Of a DNA stretch of 64,000 nucleotides, positions 8,977 to 17,390 are shown one piece after another. Origin of the DNA: G965212025 sp965215765 (GTDB lineage Bacteria > Pseudomonadota > Gammaproteobacteria > Poriferisulfidales > Oxydemutatoraceae). Both the position numbers and the translations under genes were made by a program. The stretch covers positions 2,790,001 to 2,854,000 of the forward strand of contig OZ244118.1 of assembly GCA_965215765.1 (NCBI GenBank). The letters run 5' to 3'. A model generated the notes under the pieces. That model was not told the origin of the DNA, did no database searches, and saw only the letters and a program-made list of their open reading frames with translations. How positions within the stretch are numbered: the stretch's first letter is position 1; each line of letters starts with the position of its first letter.

Positions 8977-9684
8977 TTAAATACCAAGGTAGGCCTTGCG
9001 TACATGGTCATTATCCATCAAATCCCTGGTCTCTCCCTCTAACGCTATGGTACCGGTTTCCAGAACGTATCCGTAGTGCGCCAGCTCCAGTGCCAGATCG
9101 GCGTTTTGCTCCACCAGGACAACCGATACACCCCGCTGATTTATCTGCACCAGGATACGCGCGATTTCCTGCACGATGACCGGTGCCAAGCCCAGCGAAG
9201 GTTCATCCAGTAATAACAGTTTCGGTCTCGACATCAGTGCCCGACCGACCGCCATCATTTGTTGCTCGCCGCCGCTCATGGTTCTGGCCGACTGGTTCCT
9301 GCGTTCGCGCAGTCTCGGAAAGTGATCGAAAACCATTTCGAGGTCTTTTCCGATTCCTTTCTGGTCATCGCGCGTAAATGCGCCCAGCAGCAGGTTCTCG
9401 GTTACCGTCAAATCCTTGAACACGCGGCGCCCTTCCGGCACGTGGGCAATGCCCATTTTTACGATCTTGTCCGGAGACAGGGTTTCGATGCGTTCGCCCT
9501 CGAAAATGATTACCCCCGCGCTGGGGTGGTTGAGGCCGGATATGGTGCGCAACGTGGTGCTCTTGCCCGCACCGTTCGAGCCGATCAGGGTAACGAAACC
9601 CGCCTCTTCCACGTCCAGAGACACGCCCTTTAGCGCCGCGACGTTGCCGTAATGAACATGGACATCGATTACTTTCAATTGCAT
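8977..9684 (-). CDS. livF: Liv-type ABC transporter ATP-binding protein LivF
   Basis: This is a 235-residue ABC ATPase with Walker A GSNGAGKST, signature MSGGEQQM, Walker B LLLLDEPSLGLAP and the switch His replaced in context by the LivF-typical VEQNAD. Its closeness to LivF and its place as the last gene of a livH-livM-livG-livF operon fix the call. The frame is open further upstream (to 9726), but the ATG at 9684 starts the family-typical MQLKV and lies one base after the livG stop, so I use it. The transporter class imports branched-chain amino acids, urea or short amides. The gene is convergent with the PAS-GGDEF gene, leaving a 26-bp gap. Confidence 0.93.
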   Translation of the reverse strand: MQLKVIDVHVHYGNVAALKGVSLDVEEAGFVTLIGSNGAGKSTTLRTISGLNHPSAGVIIFEGERIETLSPDKIVKMGIAHVPEGRRVFKDLTVTENLLLGAFTRDDQKGIGKDLEMVFDHFPRLRERRNQSARTMSGGEQQMMAVGRALMSRPKLLLLDEPSLGLAPVIVQEIARILVQINQRGVSVVLVEQNADLALELAHYGYVLETGTIALEGETRDLMDNDHVRKAYLGI

Positions 9685-9685
9685 G

Positions 9686-10441
9686 TCAGTTGGCTCCGCC
9701 CAGATAGGCCTCGATGACCTTGTCATTGTTCCTGATTTCGTCGGGGATACCCTCGGCCAGGAGTTCGCCGAAGTTCAGTACCGTGAGGTAATGGCATAAC
9801 CCCATGACAACCTTCATGTCATGTTCAACCAGGACGATAGTAATGCCGGATTCCTGTACCTTGCGCGTCAGTTCCATCATGTGCCTGGCTTCCTCCGGGT
9901 TCATGCCTGCAAACGGTTCGTCCATCAGCATCAGCCTGGGCTCGGATACCAAAGCGATGGATGTGGCCAATGCACGCTGTGACCCCAGCGGTAATTCCGA
10001 GGCCAGCTGGTCACGCCGATCGGCCAGCCCCATGAATTCGAGTACCTCCATGACTTTTTCGGCGGCTGCGTTTTGCTGCTGCCTGTCGAGCCCTAATACC
10101 GCGGAAAACAAGTTGGTTCTCGCCCTGATATGACAACCGACCAGGGCATTTTCAAAAACGGTCATTTCCTGGAACAGCGTGGTCTCCTGGAAGGTACGGA
10201 CGATGCCCATTTCGGCAATGGCGTGCGGTTGTTTGCCTTTGATGTTCTGGCCGCGATAAACGATATCGCCGGAGGTAGGGGTATAGAAACCGGCGATGTT
10301 CTTGAACATGGTACTCTTGCCCGCGCCATTGGGGCCTATCAGCCCCCTGATCTCTCCCTCATCCACGCTGAAGCTGACGTTGCCAAGTGCTGTCAGGCCG
10401 CCAAACTGTTTCGTTACGTTTTTGACTTCCAGTACAGGCAC
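9686..10441 (-). CDS. livG: Liv-type ABC transporter ATP-binding protein LivG
   Basis: A 251-residue ABC ATPase with Walker A GPNGAGKST, a LivG-type insertion after the Q loop, signature LPLGSQRAL (the usual LSGG replaced, which is common in this subfamily), Walker B LMLMDEPFAGMNPEE and the switch His in VEHDM. It pairs with LivF as the energising dimer of the importer. Its start lies 17 bp after the livM stop and its stop abuts the livF start, so livM-livG-livF are almost certainly translated from one transcript. Confidence 0.92.
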   Translation of the reverse strand: MPVLEVKNVTKQFGGLTALGNVSFSVDEGEIRGLIGPNGAGKSTMFKNIAGFYTPTSGDIVYRGQNIKGKQPHAIAEMGIVRTFQETTLFQEMTVFENALVGCHIRARTNLFSAVLGLDRQQQNAAAEKVMEVLEFMGLADRRDQLASELPLGSQRALATSIALVSEPRLMLMDEPFAGMNPEEARHMMELTRKVQESGITIVLVEHDMKVVMGLCHYLTVLNFGELLAEGIPDEIRNNDKVIEAYLGGAN

Positions 10442-10457
10442 GGTTTTCTCGTCAGGG

Positions 10458-11432
10458 TTACTTGTCGGTCAGGCGTGGTTCATCCGGAGCGGATCCAATT
10501 CCAAACCAGGCCTTGAATTTGGCCGGGATACTTTCCAGTCCCAAGGGTAAAAACAGGATCGATGCAATCAGCACCGCACCGTATATCGCGGGTCGAATCT
10601 CTTCGAAACTACGGATCGATTCGTCGAACACGGTTAACACGATGACGCCGATAATGGGGCCGTAAAACTTGTTATACCCGCCCACGATCACCCAGATCAG
10701 GATAAAGACCATGAAACCGACGCCAAACTGGTTGGGCGTTATGGTGCCGAGATAATGAACCTTGAGACCGCCGGCCACACCGACGAAGAAAGACCCGATG
10801 ATGAATGCCAGCGACCGGTAACGCCAAGTATCGACACCGACGGATTCCGCCAGGGCAGCTTTCCAGTGCACCGCGTGCAGCGTTAATCCGATTCTCGAAT
10901 TCTCGATTCGATACAGAATAAACAGGCAAATACCGACCACGCTCAGCGCGAGATAATAGTAGGGGATCGCATCCAGGAAATCGATTCCACCGATAATCGG
11001 CGGTTCCACGCCGCTCAAACCGCCGGTTCCGCCAAACGGATTGACGAACTTGATCCAGATCAGACGTATGGCCTCACCCGCAGCAAATGATCCGATCAAA
11101 AAGTAAAACTGGGTCATCCTGAACAGGGGAAAACACAGCACCGCTGCAACTATCGCCGCCGCGGCACCTGCCAGCGGCAGCGTAAACCACATTCCGAGTT
11201 CATAGTTCTTGAATAACAGTGCCGCGGTGTATCCGCCCACCCCCATCATGACCGCGTGGATCAGTGACCATTCTCCGGTCAGGGCTACAATTCGATAACT
11301 GGTGACTACCAGCACATTGATGGTCAGAAAGATGAGTAAATCCTGGTGATGAAACTTGAGAAAATGCGGTATCGCAATCAGGGCGATCAACAATCCAATG
11401 GCAATCAGGCTTTTTTTCACAGTCGTACTCAT
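10458..11432 (-). CDS. livM: Liv-type ABC transporter permease LivM
   Basis: A 324-residue polytopic membrane protein with about eight to ten hydrophobic helices and the LivM signature region GLTLHAVHWKAALAESVGVDTWRYRSLAFIIGSFFVGVAGGL, the EAA-like coupling segment that contacts the ATPases. It forms the heterodimeric pore with LivH. The gene starts one base after the livH stop (11434), indicating coupled translation. The binding protein gene upstream, not the permease, would reveal the substrate. Confidence 0.92.
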   Translation of the reverse strand: MSTTVKKSLIAIGLLIALIAIPHFLKFHHQDLLIFLTINVLVVTSYRIVALTGEWSLIHAVMMGVGGYTAALLFKNYELGMWFTLPLAGAAAAIVAAVLCFPLFRMTQFYFLIGSFAAGEAIRLIWIKFVNPFGGTGGLSGVEPPIIGGIDFLDAIPYYYLALSVVGICLFILYRIENSRIGLTLHAVHWKAALAESVGVDTWRYRSLAFIIGSFFVGVAGGLKVHYLGTITPNQFGVGFMVFILIWVIVGGYNKFYGPIIGVIVLTVFDESIRSFEEIRPAIYGAVLIASILFLPLGLESIPAKFKAWFGIGSAPDEPRLTDK

Positions 11433-11433
11433 T

Positions 11434-12303
11434 TTATTCGCTCACCCTGACGCCCATGATTCCGGTCGGCTTGACGACCAACACCACGACCATGAGTATC
11501 AATCCGCAAATGGTTGCCACGGTGCCGCCGAAGTAAACCGTTATAAAGGTATGGAACAGGGCATACAGCACTGCGGCAAGCACGGCTCCGGAGAGGCTGC
11601 CGACACCACCCACAATGGTCACGATAAAGGCGGTGATAATGACGTTGTGCCCCATGTGCGGATTGATATTCGTCAGTGGCGCCATCAGCGCGCCGGCAAG
11701 TCCGGCCAACGCGGCACCGACACCGATCGCAATCGTCGAGATACGGTTGATATTGATTCCCTGCAGTGCCGCGGCTTCGCGATCGAGGGCGACGGCTCTA
11801 AGCGCCCATCCGAGCTTGGTGCGGGTCAGGAAATACCAGAGTGTGGTCAGCGCGGCTATCGATACCGCCAGGCTGAAAATCCGTTGGTATGGAATTCGAA
11901 GATAGTCGAATAGAATAAAGGTGCCGTGGAATGGCGGTGGCACCTGTTTCGACGGACCTTCCCCGCCCACCAGTGTCGCGACAACCTGCAAGATGAACAA
12001 TACGCCAATCGAGCAGATCAGCCCGGCCAGCGGGTCGTCGCGAGTCGGCCTGAACAGGAATCGCTCCATCAACAAACCGATGAGGGTAACCAGGATGACT
12101 GCGGCGAAGATAGCCGGAATAAAGCCCAGCCCGTTCTGCGCATGGAGTAGCCATATCGTATAGGCACCGATCATTACCAGTTCGCCATGGGCAAAATTGA
12201 CCACTGCCATGACACCGAATATCAGTACCAGGCCAACCGCAAACAGGGCGAAAAACCCACCCTGGATCAGGCCGTTTACGATGGATTGGAGAACGAGCTC
12301 CAC
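11434..12303 (-). CDS. livH: Liv-type ABC transporter permease LivH
   Basis: A 289-residue membrane protein with the LivH N-terminal hallmark (QSIVNGLIQGGFFALFAVGLVLIFGVMAVVNFAHGE) and the coupling segment ALRAVALDREAAALQGININRISTIAIGVGAALAGLAGAL. It is the second permease of the importer. It lies 140 bp downstream of the binding-protein gene, and that gap holds a strong GC-rich hairpin (12383-12409) that probably lowers expression of the permease and ATPase genes relative to the binding protein, a common arrangement in this transporter class. Confidence 0.92.
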   Translation of the reverse strand: MELVLQSIVNGLIQGGFFALFAVGLVLIFGVMAVVNFAHGELVMIGAYTIWLLHAQNGLGFIPAIFAAVILVTLIGLLMERFLFRPTRDDPLAGLICSIGVLFILQVVATLVGGEGPSKQVPPPFHGTFILFDYLRIPYQRIFSLAVSIAALTTLWYFLTRTKLGWALRAVALDREAAALQGININRISTIAIGVGAALAGLAGALMAPLTNINPHMGHNVIITAFIVTIVGGVGSLSGAVLAAVLYALFHTFITVYFGGTVATICGLILMVVVLVVKPTGIMGVRVSE

Positions 12304-12382
12304 ATAACACCTCTTATAGTCCAGCCACCCGATCGTGCGATACCACAGGCCACGACTAACCCTGGTAGCTGTTTATAAAGAA

Positions 12383-12409
12383 GGGAGAGGGGTCTTTACC
12401 CCCTCTCCC
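12383..12409 (-). terminator. GC-rich hairpin between binding protein and livH (attenuator or partial terminator)
   Basis: An inverted repeat with 10-bp arms (GGGAGAGGGG and its complement) closes a 6-7 base loop. On the minus strand it follows the binding-protein stop (12444) by about 35 bp and is followed by a T-rich run. It is positioned to terminate part of the transcription before livH or to stabilise the upstream message. Confidence 0.7.
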
Positions 12410-12443
12410 AATAATGCCCTAGGAGAGGATAATCCAGGCAATG

Positions 12444-13727
12444 TCAAACGGTACGCAGTCCCAACTCCTTCATATGTTTGATGAGTACGTCTTTATTTTT
12501 GGCCAGCCAACTGGACACGCTCTTGAATTCCTTGATGCGCGCCTTGCCATTTTCGACCACGACAACCGGCCATCTGCCCACGACCGCATTATCCAGACCC
12601 CACAGTTGGCTGCCCCACCAACGTCCTTCACCGAACACAAATTCAGGATTTTTATTCGATTTCAGGGCTTGCAATACCTTGGTTGGTTCGACGCTGCCGG
12701 CTTTCTTGGCACCTTCGATCCAGTTCAACAGGATCGCCGGGTACTCCCAGGAAACCGCCGACCAGTCGTTGGGATGATCTTTTCTGAACTTGGCATCGAA
12801 ACCACCCGGGTTCGGGAAATTAACGCCCGACTCGTTTAGCGCGGGATCGTCGAAATCGGGGAACTGGAATATGGTCCCGTCAACGAATTTCTCGCTGGTC
12901 TTGGCAATGATTTCAGCGTAGTAGTCCAGCGTACAGGAGATGATCTTGCCCTTGAACCCCTGGTGGTAGAGTTGTTCCATCAAGGGTGTGACGTAGAAAC
13001 TGGTCGCCATGCAAAAGATGTCGGGCTTCTTGGCGAGTACCGAACTGACAATCGGCGCGAAGTCGGTGATGTCGAATCCATGCAGATTGACGTCCACGAC
13101 TTTGATTCCTGCGACTTCGAAGGCCGCCTTGTAGGTCGCGGCCGACTGCAAACCGTATTCGGCGTCGTTATTGGTGACGATCGCTGCGGTTTTGGCATTG
13201 GGGAAGTTTTTCGCCAGCCATTCAACCCCGGTAACATTGTATAGCGGATGTGATTCGCAGGTTGCGATCAGGTAGTCCGATTTGGGGGTAATGTCGCTGG
13301 GTAACAAGGTTGTGGTCAGCATTTTCTTGCGCTCTGCCCATGGCAGCACTGAAGCCACGGTCGAACCGCCGAGCATCATGACCATCTTGACGTCGTCCTG
13401 CAGAACCAGCTTCTTGTACCCTTGGACGGCCTTCTCGGTATCGTAGGCGTGATCGTATGCAACCATTTTGATGTTGTACTTGTCGCCACCGATCTTGACC
13501 CCGCCGGCCGCATTGATATCGTTTGCCACGATTTCACAGCCGTACAGACCGGGTAATCCCCACGGGGCGTAATCACCGGTCATCGGGATGTTCATACCAA
13601 TTTTTACTGTCTTGTTACTGGCAGCAAATAAACTCGTCGGAAAACCGGTGGTACCGGCTACCACAGCACCTGCTGCTGTTGCGCGTAGTAAATCTCTTCT
13701 TGAAATTCTCATCGCTTTATCCTCCAA
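12444..13727 (-). CDS. Tat-exported amino acid/amide/urea-type ABC substrate-binding protein
   Basis: The 427-residue protein begins with a twin-arginine signal (SRRDLLRATAAGAVVAG, cleavage near ...LFAASNK), so it is folded before export to the periplasm. The mature part is a type I periplasmic binding fold of the LivK/UrtA/AmiC group: KIGMNIPMTGDYAPWG at the start of lobe one and typical central and hinge segments. The ATG at 13715 (MRISRRDLL) with an upstream GGAGG site is the better start than the listed GTG/ATG four codons earlier. It lies upstream of livH-livM-livG-livF. Given the neighbouring TMADH cluster, the ligand could be a methylated amine, amide or amino acid; the sequence does not decide this. 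Confidence 0.88.
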   Translation of the reverse strand: MEDKAMRISRRDLLRATAAGAVVAGTTGFPTSLFAASNKTVKIGMNIPMTGDYAPWGLPGLYGCEIVANDINAAGGVKIGGDKYNIKMVAYDHAYDTEKAVQGYKKLVLQDDVKMVMMLGGSTVASVLPWAERKKMLTTTLLPSDITPKSDYLIATCESHPLYNVTGVEWLAKNFPNAKTAAIVTNNDAEYGLQSAATYKAAFEVAGIKVVDVNLHGFDITDFAPIVSSVLAKKPDIFCMATSFYVTPLMEQLYHQGFKGKIISCTLDYYAEIIAKTSEKFVDGTIFQFPDFDDPALNESGVNFPNPGGFDAKFRKDHPNDWSAVSWEYPAILLNWIEGAKKAGSVEPTKVLQALKSNKNPEFVFGEGRWWGSQLWGLDNAVVGRWPVVVVENGKARIKEFKSVSSWLAKNKDVLIKHMKELGLRTV

Positions 13728-14289
13728 AATGTTCGTTATAAAATTTCGACTGAATCCTACTGTATATCAGTTTCGATCTTGAGTGACAACACAGAAACCA
13801 TCCCTGGCCGTGCCAAACCTCGGGAATCACTTTTCATCAAAAGCACCTAAACCGTCAATTACTAATGAGAAGTACCCCTGAAGTAGTAGGCAGGCGAGTC
13901 TGGCCACACATATTACTGAAATTCCGTGTTTGCAGACAGGAAAGAAACAAACCGGATCGATAAATTTACCCCTTGAGTTTTCTCAAGAACATGAAGAGGT
14001 CTCCCTGCCAGACTTTGCCTATTCTGGCTGGACGGATTAAACACAAGTCCGAAACAGTGGTTCCGAGGGGTTGGCAGGTTTTGGGTCTGTCCAGATTCTT
14101 TGCCCCTGACCAAATCAGTGGAATGCCTCAGTGCCGCAAGATCGTCAGGCACTGTCACGTAGCGTTATCAATGTAACCACCGCATCAATTGGGAAAAACC
14201 TGAATCGTCCGCCCCGGAATCTGCAGCTGCCCACAGATCAGTCAAAGAAAACATTCTCCTTCGCCTTATGCACAATGCTTGGGACTAAC
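13728..14289. other. Intergenic stretch at the lineage junction; putative operator
   Basis: About 560 bp without a credible gene. The left part is the leader of the binding-protein gene and includes, read on the minus strand, TACTACTTCAGGGGTA (13888-13873), which matches the site at 5405-5420 in 12 of 16 positions. Beyond about 13.95 kb nothing resembles either flank. The change from the methylotroph-like cluster to the betaproteobacterial block happens here or within the adjacent pseudogenes. Confidence 0.4.
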
Positions 14290-14860
14290 GGTACTACTGA
14301 TGCTGCCTGATATGAGGACTGGCCAGGTATTGATGAAAGTCCACGACCACGCACTCTGTACCGAGCAGTGAGCCGCCACGGCCATGGGTTGATGCCATGC
14401 CTTTCCTGCGCGCGTTCACAAATCATTTTGTCTTCAGCTAAAAAGGATGCGGTGAATTTTGCCTCGTTTTGGCTGATGCTGCCTTGGGTGGACAACGCGC
14501 CTGGCCGTACCGTGCATTTCGTCGCACCGCTGGGATATATACCGATCCATGCGAACGAATCACTACTGAGAACGCCAACAAAGGATGGTGGCAACGATAC
14601 CAGCACATAGTGTTGGTCAAACGGGCTGCCTTCTCCTGTCAGCCACTTTGTCAGCTTCCCGATGGGATCTGTTTATTTACCACCCGTGAAAGTCTAGTTG
14701 AGTCCACCCTCCAGGTAAAACGCCTGCTTTGTGGGGGGCATCGTTCCCATCGTTTCTTTTGTGTACCTTGAGCAAATGATAGTTTTCCATGGCATTTTCC
14801 ATGGTCAGTTTCCAGTTGCACTGCCAGTGCTCGGTGGTAGCCGGGTAAAAGATATTGAAA
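14290..14860 (-). pseudogene. Decayed Rieske-type ring-hydroxylating oxygenase alpha subunit (C-terminal part)
   Basis: Pieces of one family appear in order in different minus-strand frames. First (high coordinate) is HWQCNWKLTMENAMENYHLLKVHK, the segment with the Asn-Trp-Lys and mononuclear-iron His region. After a one-base shift at about 14764 comes ETMGTMPPTKQAFYLEGGLN, then an in-frame TAG. Further on is SFLAEDKMICERAQ, the classic LAED-x-x-ICE motif. After another shift comes LLGTECVVVDFHQYLA, the family's C-terminus. At least two frameshifts and one or two stops are needed, and the N-terminal Rieske domain is absent. This is a pseudogene remnant, not an annotation error. Confidence 0.8.
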
Positions 14861-14894
14861 CGTGAATAGCCATAGAGCGTCAGGTAATGCTCTA

Positions 14895-14998
14895 TGGGAG
14901 TGTGTTCGTGGGCGCAATAAATTTCGGTGCCATCCGGCAGAGAGCGCAAGCGACTTAAAGAATCATGCATTTGTTCAGGCGGGTCGGCAAAGGTGGCC
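14895..14998 (-). pseudogene. Glyoxalase II (hydroxyacylglutathione hydrolase) fragment
   Basis: About 33 codons on the minus strand read EQMHDSLSRLRSLPDGTEIYCAHEHT, the glyoxalase II segment that ends with a metal-binding His (CAHE-Y/H-T). The frame then runs straight into the Rieske remnant, making an accidental fusion; upstream it abuts the pyrK fragment on the other strand. No start or catalytic THxHxDH motif is present nearby, so only a relic survives. Confidence 0.65.
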
Positions 14999-15645
14999 TC
15001 GCCCTGTCCCAAAAGGCGATCGGCGACTCTATGCAATGCCTTGGCTCCATCGGCAATGGCTTCAGCACAGCAGGCGACGGCGACCTGCCGCTTTTGCTTG
15101 GTGGTGGAGTCAGCATGCCACCCATATTGTTCCTCGCTCGCACCATGATGCTGGCTGGCAGCTCGCCCGCTTTGGCACTGCTCGGGTCTGAGCGTCCCAT
15201 GTCCTTTCCTGTGTGTTCCAGCAACCTGGAAATTCCTGATTTGCCACAAGAATGTAAGGCAACACTACAGTTGCTGGAAAAAGAAAAGATTCCGGCAAGA
15301 TTGTGCGTGGGACATAAAATACCCGGCTACTACACAGGGACGGCTGCCGCCGCCGACCACTGGCTGAGCACGCCAAGCTCGGTCACCGTAGCCCAAGTCA
15401 TCATTTACGCGTGTGGCTCGGAATCCATGCTCAAAGCTGTCTGTGCGCTTGCCGGTCGCTATGGCCTGCGCTGCGAGCTGTGCGTGGAAGAACACATGGC
15501 ATGCTGTGTCTGAGGTTGTGCCGGCTGCGCGATTCCAACTTTTGAAAATGGCCGAATCGCCATGTTGCGTGTGTGCGTGGAAGGATCCGTATTTCCTGCT
15601 CAGGCAGTGTATTTTGACCGGACACTTGGACAACGGAAGCATTGA
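14998..15645 (+). pseudogene. pyrK-like (dihydroorotate dehydrogenase electron-transfer subunit), truncated with in-frame UGA
   Basis: The plus-strand frame has the PyrK hallmarks: GDLPLLLGGGVSMPPILFLAR (pyridine-nucleotide-binding region), the string IIYACGSESMLKAVCALAGRYGLRCEL, and the iron-sulfur loop EEHMACCV. A TGA at 15511-15513 then interrupts the loop; the same frame resumes with GCAGCAIPTFENGRIAMLRVCVEG, the rest of the [2Fe-2S] cysteine cluster and C-terminus. Normal relatives read ACGVGACxGC here, so a single GGA-to-TGA change explains the stop. The 5' end, including the FAD domain start, is lost at the junction with the glyoxalase II relic. TGA is a normal stop elsewhere in this segment, so recoding is unlikely. 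Confidence 0.78.
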
Positions 15646-16287
15646 AAGCAGGCTTGCCACGCTTCTTGACGATCTGTGCCGGGCAGAAAAGGAATGCGGC
15701 CGCAAAACTCATGACACGCGCCTGCTTGCCATCAGCAAAACGCGCACCATCGAAGAAATTTACGCGGCACATAAAGCGGGACAGACCGCTTTTGGAGAAA
15801 GCTACGTGCAAGAAGCTTTGCCGAAAATACTGGCACCTGAACTGGAACGGCTGGAATGGCATTTTATTGGCCCCATACAAAGCAACAAAGCAGCGAAAAT
15901 CGCCCGGCACTTTTCCTGGGTACAACAGTGTGGAGCACATAAAAATCGCTGAACGCCTGAATCAGAACAGGCCAGCAGATGCCCCCCCTTAATGTCTGCG
16001 TACAGGTTAACATCAGCGGCGAAACAACCAAGCCCGGCATCCGGAAAAACGAGGTCGCCACCCTGCTGGAAGCAGTCGCACAATTACCAAGACTCAGGTT
16101 GCGAGGATTGATGACCATAGCCAAAAAGCAACAGGGCAAAACTCCAGAACGGACGGCATTTACGGAATTGAGCGCGCTGTACCGGGAATTGCAAAATGAC
16201 TGTTCCCTGGACACATTGTCCATGGGCATGAGTGCTGACTACCGTCTGGCAATCGCTGAAAGCTACTTTGCCCGGATCCAAAAATAG
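15614..16287 (+). pseudogene. yggS: yggS/PLPHP-family (PLP homeostasis) gene broken by two frameshifts
   Basis: The YggS family is recognisable in three frames. LLAISKTRTIEEIYAAHKAGQTAFGESYVQEALPK and WHFIGPIQSNKAAKIA are in the first, with the PLP-binding Lys in AISKTR. VEHIKIAERLNQNRPADAPP follows after a one-base shift near 15928. PLNVCVQVNISGETTKPG through LRGLMTI and LDTLSMGMSADYRLAIAES follows after a second shift in a run of seven C at 15982-15988. The last ~15 residues of the family (RIGTAIFGxR) are replaced by RIQK. The C-run shift could be a sequencing error, but with the first shift and the damaged tail a pseudogene is the better reading. Confidence 0.8.
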
Positions 16288-16520
16288 AAACCGGACAAGC
16301 CGCGGGACATGGCTCGCGTCTTGACAAAAAAAGGTTAATCTGTGCGAGAATCCGTGGGTTCTTCGTAGTGGTCGCCGCAAAGCAAAAGTTGATTCAGGGT
16401 TGAAATCTCTGATCCCCGTCACCATATTGGATATGGGAGGTGTTTCAAATTAACCGTAACCCTGATAATGACCGTGTGCCCAGGTCATGCGATTTGCAAC
16501 TGAACAGAGGAAGATGAAAA
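16288..16520 (+). promoter_or_regulatory. rpoH leader with hairpin
   Basis: The 230-bp gap before rpoH holds a TTGACA hexamer at 16321-16326 as a possible -35 element (no clean -10 at 17 bp) and a CCATAT-TGG-ATATGG hairpin at 16422-16436. RpoH messages in other bacteria use structured leaders to sense temperature, but the hairpin lies too far from the start codon to mask it, so this is only a possible regulatory element. An AGAGGAAGATG segment gives the ribosome site. Confidence 0.35.
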
Positions 16521-17390
16521 ATGTTACCCGAAGTCTCTAGACACGAACTGGTTCCACAAACTGGAAGCCTTGAAGCTTATATGAGTGCCGTGGCGAGAAT
16601 CCCTGTGCTTGAGGCAGAACAGGAAAAAATCCTGGCGTTGCGCCATCACGAACACGCCGATGTGGAAGCGGCGCGCAAGCTGGTACTTCACAATTTGCGT
16701 TTCGTCGTCAAAGTGGCGCACTCTTATAAAGGTTACGGGTTGCAGTTGTCCGATCTGATTCAGGAAGGAAACGTCGGACTCATGAAAGCTGTCAAGCGCT
16801 TTGACCCAAAACATGGTGTGCGGCTGATTTCCTTTGCGGTGCACTGGATCAAGTCTGAAATCTGCGACTTCATCGTGCGCAACTGGCGCATCGTAAAAAT
16901 GGCGACCACCAAAGCGCAGCGCAAACTGTTTTTTAACTTGCGCGGGATGCGCGACAAACTCGGCTTTTTAAGCGACCATGAAGCAAACGATATTGCCAGC
17001 AAGCTGAACGTTGCCTCAGAAGACGTCAGGGAAATGGATCAACGCCTGCACGGTCTGGACAAAAGTTTTGAGAAGCCTGAAAACACCGAGGAAAATTCCG
17101 GCTTGGCACCCATGGATTATTTGTCAGACGGACGTTTTGGCCCTGTCGTACAAGTGGAACAGGAGGACGAGCACACGATTCGTGTAAAGGCATTGAATAC
17201 GGCGCTTAAAAACCTGGACGAGCGCAGTGTCGAAATCGTGAAACAGCGTTGGTTGTCCGGCAAAAAAACGACATTTAAAGAACTCGCCAAAAAGCTGGGC
17301 GTGTCCACTGAGCGCGTACGGCAAATCGAAGTCAGGGCTTTGGCAAAACTGAAAGACCATTTATTACCTCTGCAAGCTGCACAAGCCTGA
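16521..17390 (+). CDS. rpoH: Heat-shock sigma factor RpoH (sigma-32)
   Basis: The 289-residue protein is a sigma-70 family factor of the RpoH group. Region 2 (about 50-120) has LVLHNLRFVVKVAHSYKGYG, the core-binding LSDLIQEGNVGLMKAVKRFDP and the promoter-melting segment VRLISFAVHWIKSEICDFIVRNWRIVKMATTKAQRKLFFNLR, which includes the RpoH box QRKLFFNLR. Region 4 (about 225-280) ends in GVSTERVRQIEVRALAKLKDHL. Length is normal. It directs transcription of chaperone and protease genes on heat or misfolding stress. The gene is monocistronic as far as can be seen. Confidence 0.96.
   Translation: MLPEVSRHELVPQTGSLEAYMSAVARIPVLEAEQEKILALRHHEHADVEAARKLVLHNLRFVVKVAHSYKGYGLQLSDLIQEGNVGLMKAVKRFDPKHGVRLISFAVHWIKSEICDFIVRNWRIVKMATTKAQRKLFFNLRGMRDKLGFLSDHEANDIASKLNVASEDVREMDQRLHGLDKSFEKPENTEENSGLAPMDYLSDGRFGPVVQVEQEDEHTIRVKALNTALKNLDERSVEIVKQRWLSGKKTTFKELAKKLGVSTERVRQIEVRALAKLKDHLLPLQAAQA

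Noticed and set aside
13913..14176. Short opposing frames in the junction that might be a transposase remnant
   Set aside because: I found no DDE or integrase motif and no terminal inverted repeats.
15511..15513. Selenocysteine or recoded UGA in pyrK
   Set aside because: The position corresponds to Gly in the family, no SECIS-like hairpin is evident, and UGA is a normal stop in neighbouring genes.
16380..16470. Sigma-32 promoter or TPP-like riboswitch upstream of rpoH
   Set aside because: TTGAAA and CCCCGT are only eight bases apart, too close for sigma-32, and the thi-box consensus is not matched.
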